From assembly GCA_033398695.1 (NCBI GenBank), contig CM065801.1:108245170-108309169 (forward strand): 64,000 nt of DNA, written 5' to 3'. Positions 12,660-23,536 of the stretch are shown here, one piece after another. Origin of the DNA: Orobanche coerulescens. Taxonomy: Eukaryota; Streptophyta; Magnoliopsida; Lamiales; Orobanchaceae. Below the pieces are notes generated by a model that ran no database searches, had not been told where the DNA came from, and was given only the letters and a program-made list of their open reading frames with translations. A program made the position numbers and the translations under genes. Position 1 is the first letter of the stretch; each line of letters begins with the position of its first letter.

Positions 12660-12995
12660 TATATAAACCCGCGCCAGCGTTACGTACATTATACACGAAG
12701 GATAACGTACGTTAACTCTATTACGTACGTAAGGCACGATATATTACGTATGTAATCGATGCCCAGAACCTCCTGTCCAAAATAACGAAGACCATTATAT
12801 ACGTCATGGCAAGCGCTTAACGTATGTAATGCGCACAGTTAACGCACGCTAGGGCCAACACATAGCGTGCGCTATCGATGGCCAAAACTCACTGCCTGAA
12901 CTGGAATACCCTTACGTACGTAATGAAAAGGCTTAACGTACGTAAGCTACATGATGATAATGTACATTATGCTTATAGCATAGCATACGTAAGTC
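12660..12995 (-). promoter_or_regulatory. U3 palindrome array and TATA box, element C 3' LTR
   Basis: On the minus strand, variants of TTACGTACGTAA and TAGCGTGCGCTA recur from about 12990 down to 12680. After a 12-bp gap comes TTTATATA (complement of 12660-12667). The copy nearest the TATA is 12680-12691, with one mismatch to the perfect palindrome. Confidence 0.72.
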
Positions 12996-13489
12996 TATTA
13001 GCAGTTCCAAAACTGCAAAGTTCCGCTCATCGAGTACGAGCGCGATGAAACTGCGAAACGACGTGCACAACGACGAACTCAAACGTTAAAAGAAAATACA
13101 ATTCTGACTACCCAAAGGTTCGGAATAACGACAACGAAAGTAATTACCCCTAAACTTTGGGAAATTACAAAACGGCCCAAAATGTCCGCAAATCATAATA
13201 TGATATCAAACAACTAAACCGAAGCTCACAACACGCATAACAAAGCTCAATGGACTTTTAGGAAACACGAAACCATTGTTTCGAACCACCATCACACAAA
13301 ATGAACTAAATAGCGGAAAAAGTCGCTCAAGACACGGATTCGGGTAAAACATCCACGGAACAAACTCGGATGACCAAACACAATGAACAAAACATTATCA
13401 AAATGTCAAAACGCTCGCAAGCGAGATCTGAAAACCAGAAAAATGCCAAAAACAGAAAATTACCAAAAGAGGAAATCACGGGTATTACA

Positions 13490-13503
13490 TTCTACCCTCT
13501 AAA
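13490..13503 (-). other. Polypurine tract of element C
   Basis: The minus strand reads TTTTTAGAGGGTAGAA directly before the 3' LTR. It is preceded by GACGAAACTTC, as in the plus-strand gypsy pol tails at 34230-34265. It would prime plus-strand DNA synthesis. Confidence 0.75.
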
Positions 13504-13559
13504 AAGAAGTTTCGTCCAGAAACATAAAAAAAAGGAAAGGGGAGTCACAAACAACAAAG

Positions 13560-14594
13560 CACGGCCGACAAAATTTCAACGGTCCCGACGAATCCATCCC
13601 GATACCGATGCCGAAGCACGATTCTGGGAAACTTCATGGAACATTTCACAATACTGAACTCTGTGCCCCTCGAGTCCACAGTTATAACAAGTAATCGGTT
13701 GTGAAGGACAATTACCTTGCACATGACCCCCAACGTTGCAATTTAAACACCTCCCAGTCCGACTAGGAGTCAAATAAGACGACTTGGAACTCTTGGTTCC
13801 ACCGAACGAAGAAAATAAAGGTTTTACCGAAGGACTACACGAAGATCGACATGAACTATTCGAAAAATGTCCAGACGTCCTCTGCCTCTTCGGCTCATGA
13901 AAAGGCCCAGTAGATAATGATGCCATCTCCTACGCCATGGCTCGATTATGATACTCTCTCAAAGTAGCACAAGTGAAACCCGACATTACTGTCGAATCCC
14001 CGGTTTCATCCGCATATCAAAATGACGGATTTTGTCTTCCTCGGTCCTCACCTGCCCCTTTACGTAAGCGAGTTGTCTACTATAATCGATAATAGCCTGC
14101 GACACGGGTATATCATGCGGCTTGGCTAGATAAAAGTATCGGATCCTCTGCTCTCGGATCAGCTCTGGACAGTACTCTACTTCCATCAACTTCTTGAACT
14201 CATCCTAAGTAACGGCATGATCCTGAGGCTCAACGGCCTCCCACCAATTAGCAGCATAATTATTGAGAAGGAACTGAGCGATAGGAATGCTCCGTTCCTC
14301 TAGACAACCAACCGCCCTGAAAATCTTTTCCAATTGGAAAAGCCAACCGTCCCAGCCCAAAGTATCGCCTACGCCTGTAAAACGGGGAGGACGCATACGA
14401 ATCACTTCTCTAAGCCACTGAGTCGATCCGACGTTCTCAGTCACGGTAGTGTTACGTTGAACCGCCTGGGTCAAATGAGTCATCTGGTCTGCCAACTGCT
14501 GAAGTATCGCAACACCAATATCAACGCCGTCACCGGCAGCATGATCCTGATCACGCGACTGATTACCACGGCCCCGACCTCTGGCCCTCAACAT
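13560..14594 (-). pseudogene. Gypsy gag of element C, two zinc knuckles, frameshifted
   Basis: Reads from 14594 (MLRARGRGRGNQ) through the retrotransposon gag core: MRPPRFTG, GWLFQLEKIFRAVGC, QFLLNNYAANWWEA, then after a stop at about 14205 RIRYFYLAKPHDIPVSQ and FDMRMKPGIRQ to 13986. After a decayed stretch, 13926-13576 carries the nucleocapsid part with CLNCNVGGHVQGNC and CYNCGLEGHRVQYC, two CCHC knuckles of CX2CX4HX4C spacing. The product would form the virus-like particle and bind element RNA. The stop at 14205 and frame loss around 13930-13985 inactivate it. The reading ends close to the polypurine tract with no pol. Assignment to gypsy gag is secure. Confidence 0.88.
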
Positions 14595-16263
14595 AATAAA
14601 ATGAACAACCGTTCTTTAAAACGATACATAACAACAAATAACATCAATCGCAAAAGAGGGTCTACACAAGGAACACTACAAACCACAGAAATATTCTTGC
14701 TACCAAGAGTTACCATAGAGTGTTCACGCAATAACTCATATCTGATAGTTCTCATAGGTTCGGAAATGAATATTTCCGACAACAACATTTGTCAAGTCAT
14801 CACACGCTAGAATCAAGCACATGAGTAAACCACTCAAAGCATTCAACACATGCCCAAGGCATCAAGCGCAGCTATCACTGCGTACACGGCAATATCATTC
14901 AAATTTCGAACCATTCTCAACTGTTATCACCGATTTTGAAACAAAACCAAACTCTCATAAAATATTCATAAAACCTCACACTAAAGTTGACCAAGCTCAG
15001 CGATTTACCAATAACAAAGAACATCCCAATTCGGTTGAACTTTTGCAAATCTCAAGTCAAAAAATTTTCCAAAGTTTATCAAAGTTCAAACCTTTTAACA
15101 AGAGTCACAAAAAATAGTTTAATGACTACAAATTCGAATATCATCAACATGAGAAATGATATTAGTCAACACATGTATATCTCAAACATAATTGCCGAAC
15201 GTAGATATTAAAAAATGGAATTTCCTCCTTAAACAATAAAAATGTTTGCAAATATCGCTTCTTCGTGAAATGGATCAAGGATTTCTTATTTTAAAAATTT
15301 TGAAAAAAAATGTGAAAAATATTTTAGAAGACTTGTCGTTCCCCATAAAGCGGAAGGGACTCAGTCTAGATTTTTTTTTTGAAATCATTAACATCCCGCT
15401 CCGTTTCGAAGCGAAACTTTCGAATATTAGCAAAATTTCCCAAATTCTTTTCGATAACCAAAATGACGGTAAAATTTTACAATGTCCAAAACACTTTAAA
15501 ATGCCTACTTCAGATACCGTCTGAAGGTGTCATTTCACAATACAAGACTAACTCGTCAAAGTTTAACCGTTTTCAAAATCCATGCAAAACTGTTGATTAA
15601 CCGCACCATCAAAATATTTTCAAAAATCGGTTCTTTACAAATATACTCAGGCTCATAAATACAATCAAGAAAACCATTTTCAAACCTACACGAAGCGGAC
15701 ACAATTACAACTATTTAAAAGCAATAGAACCTGAAACTACTTGCCCAATTGGCAAACGAGATTATAAATCCAATCAAATATAATTCGCGAACACCAAGTT
15801 CAAACATACGTCAAAACTACCCATCTGAGTTCCTCATGAACTCCAACGACAATACATTCTCTGGAACACGTCAAAATTCACAATTTTCACATGTTATTGC
15901 ACCAACCGATGTCCAACCATCAATACATTCAACTCAATATACACACGATATAACACATATATCAAACACGGATTTCACCTTACAGCACTACACAAACAAA
16001 ATTACGAACCATAATCATCGCACATACAGGAAATCATGAAACACCAATACCTCTCATAAAAGAGGAGACTTACGTCCACAGGCCGCATGGAGATGATGGC
16101 TGCACCACAATACTGATCACAACGAATCACAATTGATCACAACGGATCACAATGATCACGCTTGTTCACAATTGCTCACCCGGGTGACACGACAAGACAC
16201 AACTCCGACAAGACACGACTCGACAAGACCCAACTGGACCCAACTGCCTAGGTTTTCGCAAAC
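14595..16263 (-). other. Untranslated leader of element C
   Basis: AT-rich sequence of about 1.7 kb between PBS and gag with many stops on both strands. I see no recognisable protein. Long leaders are usual in non-autonomous gypsy elements and would hold the packaging signal. Confidence 0.6.
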
Positions 16264-16279
16264 CTAAGCTCTGATACCA
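16264..16279 (-). other. Primer-binding site, initiator tRNA-Met type, element C
   Basis: The minus strand reads TGGTATCAGAGCTTAG, 4 nt after the LTR end TGTTACA at 16284. TGGTATCAGAGC is the standard plant initiator tRNA-Met primer site. Confidence 0.92.
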
Positions 16280-17110
16280 TTTATGTAACACCCCCAATCC
16301 GCTTAGGGACATTACACGCCGTAGATCCTTTCCGCAAGGATCCACCAGGCAAGAAATCACAAAACAAACCCACACGTGGTCGGTTCGACCAAAACATAAA
16401 ATCGTAGACCGATTAGGGCTCTCAAAATACAACATGGCAGTACAACTGATAAACCAAAATATTACTCGATCACCATTTACACAACATGTCCATCCTCTTA
16501 AGGATGACAAAGAACTAGAAATAAATACTTAGTCCGACAGATCACTGATGGACAACCGACTACAACTGTGACTAGTATCGCTGCTTTACATCATCCATCA
16601 TGCCGATCCTGTGGTTGCTCTCTCTCAATTCGGAATATCTGAAAAACATAACATAATCCCCCAACGAGTGGTTAGCGATAGAAATCGCTAGCAAATAATC
16701 AAGCTATACAATTATACATAAAGAATACAACCATTATGAAAATAACATTTCGACAAGGTAGTAACATGATCCTCGAGTCTAAAGTCTTTTGAAAATTATT
16801 TCCTTTAAAACAAATCATGAGAATTACTCCAGAAATCACTTTAATAGATTATTTAGAGACATTGGGGGTCTCAGTATAAAATCATTAAAAGATTTATAAT
16901 TCTTATTTTCAAAAGGGGGTTTCTTTCAAAATCATATAAATGATTTTATTTTCAGCCCAAACCTCAAAGACAAAATCATATTCACCAATATAATCGGGAT
17001 TCAAGATTCAAACATAAACAATTTGGAGATATCAAATCAACAGTCAAATCGTCTTCGTGTCCCCAAAGGGTCCCATCCAGATTAGCTCATCCACAATAAA
17101 CTTAAACACA

Positions 17111-17594
17111 CCCATAAGTTATCTTGACATCGCATTCTCAAGTGACGATCCTTGAAGTCCTCTCCAGACCTACCCGATTAGATATCCTTATGGTCAACGT
17201 ACTCGCAAGCACGCACCTCCAGAGTCCTCGACGGACCCTACCCAGATAACATCATTCTAGCATGGCCATAAGTTATCATGACATCACACTCGCAAGTGCC
17301 GATTCTCGGATCCCTCCCCAGACCTACCCGAATCGATAACCTTATGGTCACAACGTAACGTATGGCCGTACTCGCAAGCACGCGCCTCCGGAGGCCTCGA
17401 CGAACCCTACCTAGATAACATCATTCAAGCACGCCCATAAGTTATCATGACATCGCACTCGCAAGTGCCGATTCTCGGAGCCCTCCCCAGACCTACCTGA
17501 ATTGATAACCTTATGGTCACAACATAACGTCTGGCCGTACTCGCAAGCACGTGCCTCCGGAGGCCTCGGCGGGACCCCTACCCGGATAACATCT
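17111..17594. repeat. 169-bp tandem repeats in element C 5' LTR
   Basis: Three copies starting at 17111, about 17265 and 17434, homologous to those at 12054-12552. The first copy is shortened. Confidence 0.85.
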
Positions 17595-18529
17595 CAACTC
17601 TCTAAGATACACAACAACAAAGGTATAATGTTCACCACAACTGGATCCATGTAACACATAAGTTATCACCTCATAACTTCAACAAAAGCACAACATTCAC
17701 AGCACATCATCATTCAGGAAAAAGGCTAACGAGCAAATAATACAAGTTTTATGCGATTCCACAATTCTTCGGTTAACTACTCATTTCTAGTATCCGTTTA
17801 GAATACGAAATCACATGAAATGGTCGTTATTATTCTTCGCGAAACTTAAGTTTACGTTCGCAATTACTTATCATAGAAATCACATTTTCGTTGAAAGTAA
17901 GTTATGGTTAAATCTACCATCACTAACAAGTCCACGTTAAATTCATGACACATCACATTCTCAAAGTATAAAGAGTATAGACGAGATACTCGCCTCAAGT
18001 CCAAAGCGCGCGAAGCAACGGGAAAGCTCGACCAGAAACCCTCGAATTCTCCAACTAGGTTGAAAACACAAGAACAACAGAATTACCACGAAGTCAATCG
18101 CAAATAGGGTGGAAAATATATGAAATTCCCAACAAGAATTCATATAATCAAGAGATCGAACACTTGCGGTTCAATATTCCCCAAGAACATCAAGAACATC
18201 ACTCGAAACCCGGATACGACAAGAGACACGAATCAAATCATAGGGAGAGAATCAATATAACCGATTGATGATATACAACAACACGATCCATGAAGAACAA
18301 CCCTAATCTTGAAGATTCATGAAATGCATCAAAGAGGGTTTCAAGAGAGTTACCTCGAATCGAAGACGAAGAAGACGGATTGATGATGTTAATCAACGTC
18401 AAGAGCTAGAGGAAGATGAAAACTTGGAGTTACAAGACTTCAAAATTGCCCTCCAATCGCCCACAAGTCGCCCTAGCCGCAAAAGGATGAATAAATGGTG
18501 AGAAATGACGAACACAGTCAACTCCTGGG

Positions 18530-18561
18530 TATATAAACCCGCGCCAGCGTTACGTACGTTA
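18530..18561 (-). promoter_or_regulatory. TATA box and proximal palindrome, element C 5' LTR
   Basis: Plus-strand TTACGTACGTTA at 18550-18561 is followed (minus direction) by a 12-bp gap and TTTATATA (18530-18537). The rest of the array lies beyond D at 22463-22750 and includes TTACGTACGTAA, TTAACGTACGTAA and TAGCGTGCGCTA forms. D's insertion separates most of the array from its TATA box. Confidence 0.72.
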
Positions 18562-18782
18562 TACATGAAGGATAATGTAATATCCCGGGGTAATTTTTTT
18601 CGTGTTACTGTTAATTTGTACGTATTCATTTGGAATTGTACAAGTGTTGATGTTTTGGACTGATACAATGTATATTGTATTGGAATATTTCGGGATCAGA
18701 ATATTTTACTTGTCATCGGGTTGGTTTCGTCGTTTGAATGTTGGTTGGAGAGTTTGGATTTTTGGCTATGTACACTAGCCTT

Positions 18783-19178
18783 AACGTACGCTACATGTGT
18801 AGACTTACGTACGTTATAGGCTGAGTATTACGTACGTTAGACCTGTATGGTTACGTACGTAATGCTTGGTAGGTGGTAGGAACTTTTTTCGTAGTCACTT
18901 TCGGCCGGTGGGTCCCGAGCATCTTCCGATCGGATCTCACTATTGCAGTCAACGGACCTTTACGTACGTTAAGAGGTGAGCTCTACGTACGTAATGCGGG
19001 TCTTGTTAACGTACGTAATAAGTGTTTGTTTACATACGTTAAGGCCTTCGTATTTTAGTTCAGTTAGTTCTGGATTTATCTTTACGTACGTTAATGTTTT
19101 TAGATAGCGTACGTAAAGGCCCTTACGTAGGTTAGCATGGGCGTATAACGTACGTAATGGACTTGTCAGTCTATTTAT
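18783..19178 (+). promoter_or_regulatory. U3 palindrome array and TATA-like box of LTR D
   Basis: About a dozen copies of TTACGTACGTTA or TAACGTACGTAA lie between 18783 and 19157. The last, TAACGTACGTAA, is at 19146-19157. After 14 bp comes TATTTAT (19172-19178), a weak TATA match. The order and spacing are as in the other gypsy LTRs here. Confidence 0.65.
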
Positions 19179-20625
19179 CTTGGTTTCATATTTCATTTCC
19201 TCACGAACCAAAACACATTTTCTCTCCCTAGAATCGTCCGTTTGGACTTGTTATTGATGTTTAGCCCCTTCCAACTCGATATTGATCATCCTAGCTTGGA
19301 TTGAAGCTTGAAGTTGGAAGCTTGTTGCTGCTCCTTTGGTGTTTGGAGGGTTCTTCTTATTCTCCTTCCGTGAGTTCCCTCAATCTCTTGTGATTTTTGA
19401 GTTTGTTGTTGTTATTGTTGTTGTTTTCTTCGGGTGTTGTTTGATTAATGGAGTATATCATGATTCTTCATAGTTTTGATAAACTTTTGATGAAGAACAT
19501 GATGGTTTGGCTGGAGTTGGATTATGTTCTTGATGTTTTAGATTTTTTGGAGGTTTTTAATCATGTCTAGGAAGGATTATGTTAATATTGTTATATGATT
19601 AACATAATCTTGAGATGATTATTGTTGTTGGTGGTATTCTTGAAAGATTTTAACCATTTTAGTAAGGATTTATGATGATTTAGGAGGTGATTATCATAAT
19701 TTGAAAATGGTTGAGTGAATCTTGTTGTTTAATCCGAATTCATGATGTATTGATGAAGTATTTTTGTTAGACATCATGTTGGTTGGGATGATGATGTTCT
19801 TGAGATGAGAGTGATGATATTATGATGTTATCATTGTAGGAGGATCAATTTAATGATATTGGTGATATTATCATTTTGAGATGTTCGTTTTGATGATTGT
19901 TCTTAAGTGAATCTTGTTGAATGGATTTCACAAGTGTTAAGAACGTAATGATCATGTTAATTGGTCATCGAGGTGTTGGAGGATGTTAGAATTCATAGTT
20001 GAGAACTATGATATTCGTTTGTGCGGTGTGATCGATTCGTGTTTGAATCGGGCTTTTTCCTTGGTGTTGTTTTCTATTGATTTTGTGTTATTGAATGAAT
20101 CATTTTTCATTCAAGGTTGTTCAAGTGTTTATGATCGTCGGTAGACGCCGTTCGTCATTTCGTGTCAGGACGTTGATCGCGGAAGGACTTTCTCGCCTTG
20201 GGTTTGAGGCAAGTTTTATACTTGTACTGGTCAATGAGATTAATGTTATCATATATGTGTATGAATGTATTGTATCATTTCGAGACTTAGCCTCTTCGTG
20301 ATTTGTTGATATTCCGGAATTGTTTGATGCAATACCCTTCGGCAATTATGCTAGATGTCATTGTTATTCGTTAACGGACGGTTTAAGGCATTGAGATTCT
20401 TGTTGATACTGATGTTGTCGATAGCCGGTTCGCGGTATAGATGTATCGATTATTATTGTTGACGTTAATGTCATTCTGAGGCATCGTTGAATCGTTATTA
20501 TCGAATTGGAACTGCTGCTATGATGTTGTATCGATCGATTGAAGGCGTTTGATATATTCGTTATCATCTATGTTTCGGTGGCCGATTTAAGGCGCCGGGA
20601 CATCTATTCTAAATGTATCATTGTG

Positions 20626-21310
20626 TATCGATTAACCGTTCTAAGGTAATCGAGGTATTTAATTGGGATTATCGAAGATGATTCCCATCCGTTGTATCAC
20701 TGGTTATCGATTAACCGTTCTAAGGTAATTGATGTATTTAATTGGGATTATCGAAGATAATTCCCATCCGTTGTACCATCGTTATCGATTGACCGTTCTA
20801 AGGTAATCGAGGTATTGATTTGGGATTATCGGAGATAATTTCCATCTGTTGTGTTGTTGTTATCGATTCACCATTCTAAGGTAATCGAGGTATTGATTTG
20901 GGATTATCGGAGATAATTTCCATCCGTTGTGTTGTTGTTATCGATTCACCATTCTAAGGTAATCGAGGTATTGAATTGGGACTGTCAAGGATAGTTTCCA
21001 TCCGTTGAGTTGTTGTTATCGATTCACCATTCTAAGGTAATCGAGGTATTGATTTGGGATTATCGGAGATAATTTCCATCCGTTGTGTTGTTGTTATCGA
21101 TTCACTATTCTAAGGTAATCGAGGTATTGAATTGGGACTGTCAAGGATAGTTTCCATCCGTTGAGTTGTTGTTATCGATTCACCATTCTAAGGTAATCGA
21201 GGTATTGAATTGGGACTGTCAAGGATAGTTTCCATCCGTTGAGTTGTTGTGATCGATTGGCCATTCCAAGGCAGACGATGTATTTGAATTGGGACCGCCG
21301 TGGACGGTGC
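20626..21310 (+). repeat. 78-bp tandem repeat, nine copies, in LTR D
   Basis: Units begin with TATCGATT or GATCGATT at 20626, 20705, 20783, 20861, 20939, 21017, 21095, 21173 and 21251, a constant 78-79 bp. Each has TTCTAAGGTAATCGA and TTTCCATCCGTTG-like blocks. Two sub-types, GGATTATCGG and GGACTGTCAAGG, partly alternate, which suggests a higher-order duplication. Confidence 0.95.
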
Positions 21311-21527
21311 CTATCCGTGAGTTATTGTTGTCGTGTTTGCCGACTCAAGGCAGCACGCTATTATTCTTGTGAATTTGGTAATCTTGGGATCGTTACTGTT
21401 GTGATTAATTATGTTTTGGAGGCTAGTCTCAGCTAGTGCTCGATGGGTATGCTTGGGGCTTGAACCTTCGCGATTGGTTTCCCAGCACCTGCAATTCAGC
21501 ATGTCACGGTCATTGGATGACCTCATT

Positions 21528-21660
21528 GTGATACGGCTTCGTGCCGTGGCTTCGGTCCTCATTGTGATATGGCTTCGTGCCGTGGCTTCGGCCCTCATTG
21601 TGATACAGCTTCGTGCCGTGGCTTCGGCCCTCATTGATACACCTTCGGGCTGTTTTGGCT
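21528..21660 (+). repeat. 36-bp tandem repeat in LTR D
   Basis: Units at 21528, 21564 and 21600 each carry GGCTTCGTGCCGTGGCTTCG or a near match, followed by a degenerate fourth copy. The open frames on both strands here are by-products of the 36-bp period. Confidence 0.9.
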
Positions 21661-23282
21661 TCGGGCCATTATGATGATTGACAGCTTCGGCTGAGTGGTT
21701 TCAGACCTTTATAATATCTTGGCAGCTTCGTCTGAAGGGCTTGCAGGCCTTTATGATGTCTTGGTATTTCTGTTGGAGCCTTCGGGCATTGTGATTCGTA
21801 TTTGTTGCAGCCGTGGCTTGGTTTACTTTCGGGTAATGCATTGTTATGTTCTGTATTGATGATTCGCCGTTAGGCACTTATATTCTAACCTGTTGAGCAG
21901 GTATTGATCGTATGTCGTGGGCATAGTGTTTCACGAATGCTCGAATTCTTGCTTTGGTTTGTGAGCATCTCATCTGCCATTGTTGTACTGTTCTTTCTGC
22001 CTTTGGATGCATATCATGTTGTACATGTATTTGATATTCATTATCTGGATGACTGACCCCGTGGGGGCGGAACATGTTTTCATATTTTAGGTGCTTGCGA
22101 GGAGAGAGTTGAAACACAGGGGCATGATAGTGGCGACGAGGCATTCGAGCGATACTAGTTCGAGATGTATTGGTATTCATGTCGGTCAGACAGGTTGGAG
22201 TACTACAGTTTTGTCAGTTATTGTCATTTTGTATTATCCGAGCAAGGCTCGTGGATGTCGTCGTATTTTATTTAGGCCATGTAGGCCCACTCTTGTCATT
22301 GAAATTCCATATCGGAATATTGTGTTGAATGTCAGTGTAGGGATTGCGATTCCCCTTTTGGTCAGTTAGTTGTATTTTTGATCGTGTTAGCCTGGTGGAT
22401 CTCCTGGTGTGGGGTCTACGGCACTGTAATGACCCAATGGGATTTAGGGGTGTTACAGATAACGTATGTTACCTCTATTACGTACATAAGGCACGATATA
22501 TTACGTACGTAATCGATGCCCAGAACCTCCTGTCCGAAATAATGAAGACCATTACGTATGTTATGGCAAGGGATTAACGTACGTAATGCGCACAGTTAAC
22601 GCACGCTAGGCCCAACACATAGCGTGCGCTATCGATGGCCAAAACTCACTGCCTGAACTGGAATACCCTTACGTACGTAATGAAAAGGCTTAACGTACAT
22701 AAGCTACATGATGATAATGTACATTATGCTTATAGCGTATCGTACGTAAGTCACTTAGCAGTTCCAAAACTGCTAAGTTCAGCTCATCGAGTACGAGCGC
22801 GACGAAAACTGCGAAACGACGACAACCACACAAGACGAAGGCATGCATACGAAGAGTGCACAGCGACGAACTCAAACGTTAAAAGAAAATACAATTCTGA
22901 CTACCCAAAGGTTCGGAATAACGACAACGAAAGTAATTACCCCTAAACTTTGGGAAATTACAAAACGGCCCAAAACGTTCGCAAATCACAATATGATATC
23001 AAACAACCGAACCGAATCTCACAACACGCATAACAAAGCTCAATGGACTTTTAGGAAACATGAAACCATAGTTTCGAACCACCATCACACAAAATGAACC
23101 AAATAGAGAAAAAAATCGCTCAAGACACGGATTCGGGTAAAACAGCCCCGGAACAAACTCGGATGACCAAACACCAAGAACAAAACATTATCAAAATGTC
23201 AAAACGCTCGCAAGCGAGTTCAGAAAACCAGGAAAATGCCAAAAATTGAAAATTACCAAAAGAGAAAATCACGGGTATTACA

Positions 23283-23536
23283 AACATATGTTTCTCTTTT
23301 CGAATGTCATTCCTGCCAACAAATCAAGACAGCCATTCCAAGGTATGCAATGACCGTATATTCGATTCTCCTTTCTACTCTCATGACCTACTCACCTATT
23401 TTCATTACATTTTCACTGCACCACAGATACAGATTCTCGCTTTTAGTATCTGATAATACCGGAGAAATAGAGGTGAGTGCCTTTGTAATGGAAGGTGAAA
23501 AACTCATGCAAATGTCTGCAGACCAGTTTTTGGATA
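23283..23536 (+). pseudogene. RPA70-like gene of the Helitron, 3' portion
   Basis: This continues the reading broken at 11227. Discounting the duplicated AACAT, the frame reads on through YVSLFECHSCQQIKTAIPRYAM, which supplies the second CXXC pair of the DBD-C zinc ribbon after PCCNKC upstream. Then, probably across a short intron (about 23350-23425), follows HHRYRFSLLVSDNTGEIEVSAFVMEGEKLMQMSADQFLD, matching the YR(Y/M)xLxxxDxTG core of the RPA70 C-terminal OB fold. It is cut at 23537 by LTR A1. Nothing after the array in this window resumes it. Confidence 0.85.

Larger units (their letters stand above)
11228..13489 (-). mobile_element. 3' LTR of element C
   Basis: Starts TGTAATACCCGTGA at 13489 (minus) and ends TGTTACA at 11228. 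It lacks about 0.85 kb that the 5' LTR has at about 17600-18430; the junction is near 12560. U3 holds a palindrome array with TATA box, and the downstream part holds three 169-bp repeats. Confidence 0.92.
18576..22457 (+). mobile_element. Solo LTR D (3.9 kb) of a gypsy element
   Basis: Starts TGTAATATCCCGGGG and ends AGGGGTGTTACA. It is flanked by the direct repeat GATAA at 18571-18575 and 22458-22462, and the empty site can be seen in the C 3' LTR near 12700. No PBS, polypurine tract or pol lies within, so it is a single LTR left by LTR-LTR recombination. It contains its own palindrome array with TATA-like box, a 78-bp tandem repeat and a 36-bp tandem repeat. At 3,882 bp it is long even for plant gypsy LTRs. 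No credible coding region. Confidence 0.9.
11228..23282 (-). mobile_element. Gypsy element C (gag only), inserted in Helitron RPA gene
   Basis: A complete minus-strand LTR retrotransposon. The 5' LTR is 16284-23282 (with nested D) and the 3' LTR is 11228-13489. Both begin TGTAATACCCGTG and end GTGTTACA. The 5-bp TSD AACAT is present at 11223-11227 and 23283-23287. A PBS for initiator tRNA-Met lies at 16264-16279 and a polypurine tract at 13490-13503. The internal region of about 2.8 kb carries gag but no protease, RT, RNase H or integrase. This fits the non-autonomous class described as terminal-repeat retrotransposons with a gag domain; movement would need pol from a related element. Excluding D, the two LTRs differ by an internal gap of about 0.85 kb. 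Confidence 0.93.
16284..23282 (-). mobile_element. 5' LTR of element C, split by solo LTR D
   Basis: The LTR runs from 23282 to 22463, is interrupted by D plus one TSD copy, and continues from 18575 to 16284, about 3.1 kb without D. It contains the region missing from the 3' LTR and is therefore the fuller copy. Confidence 0.92.

Noticed and set aside
14334..14810. 158-codon plus-strand frame
   Set aside because: Antisense to element C gag for most of its length; the minus-strand reading has clear gag motifs.
18783..19160. Regularly recurring short palindromes that could suggest a CRISPR-like array
   Set aside because: Repeats are only about 12 bp, spacing is irregular, no cas-like gene is near, and the setting is plant LTR DNA.
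21311..21674. Overlapping open frames on both strands
   Set aside because: They follow the 36-bp repeat, whose length is a multiple of three and so keeps frames open.
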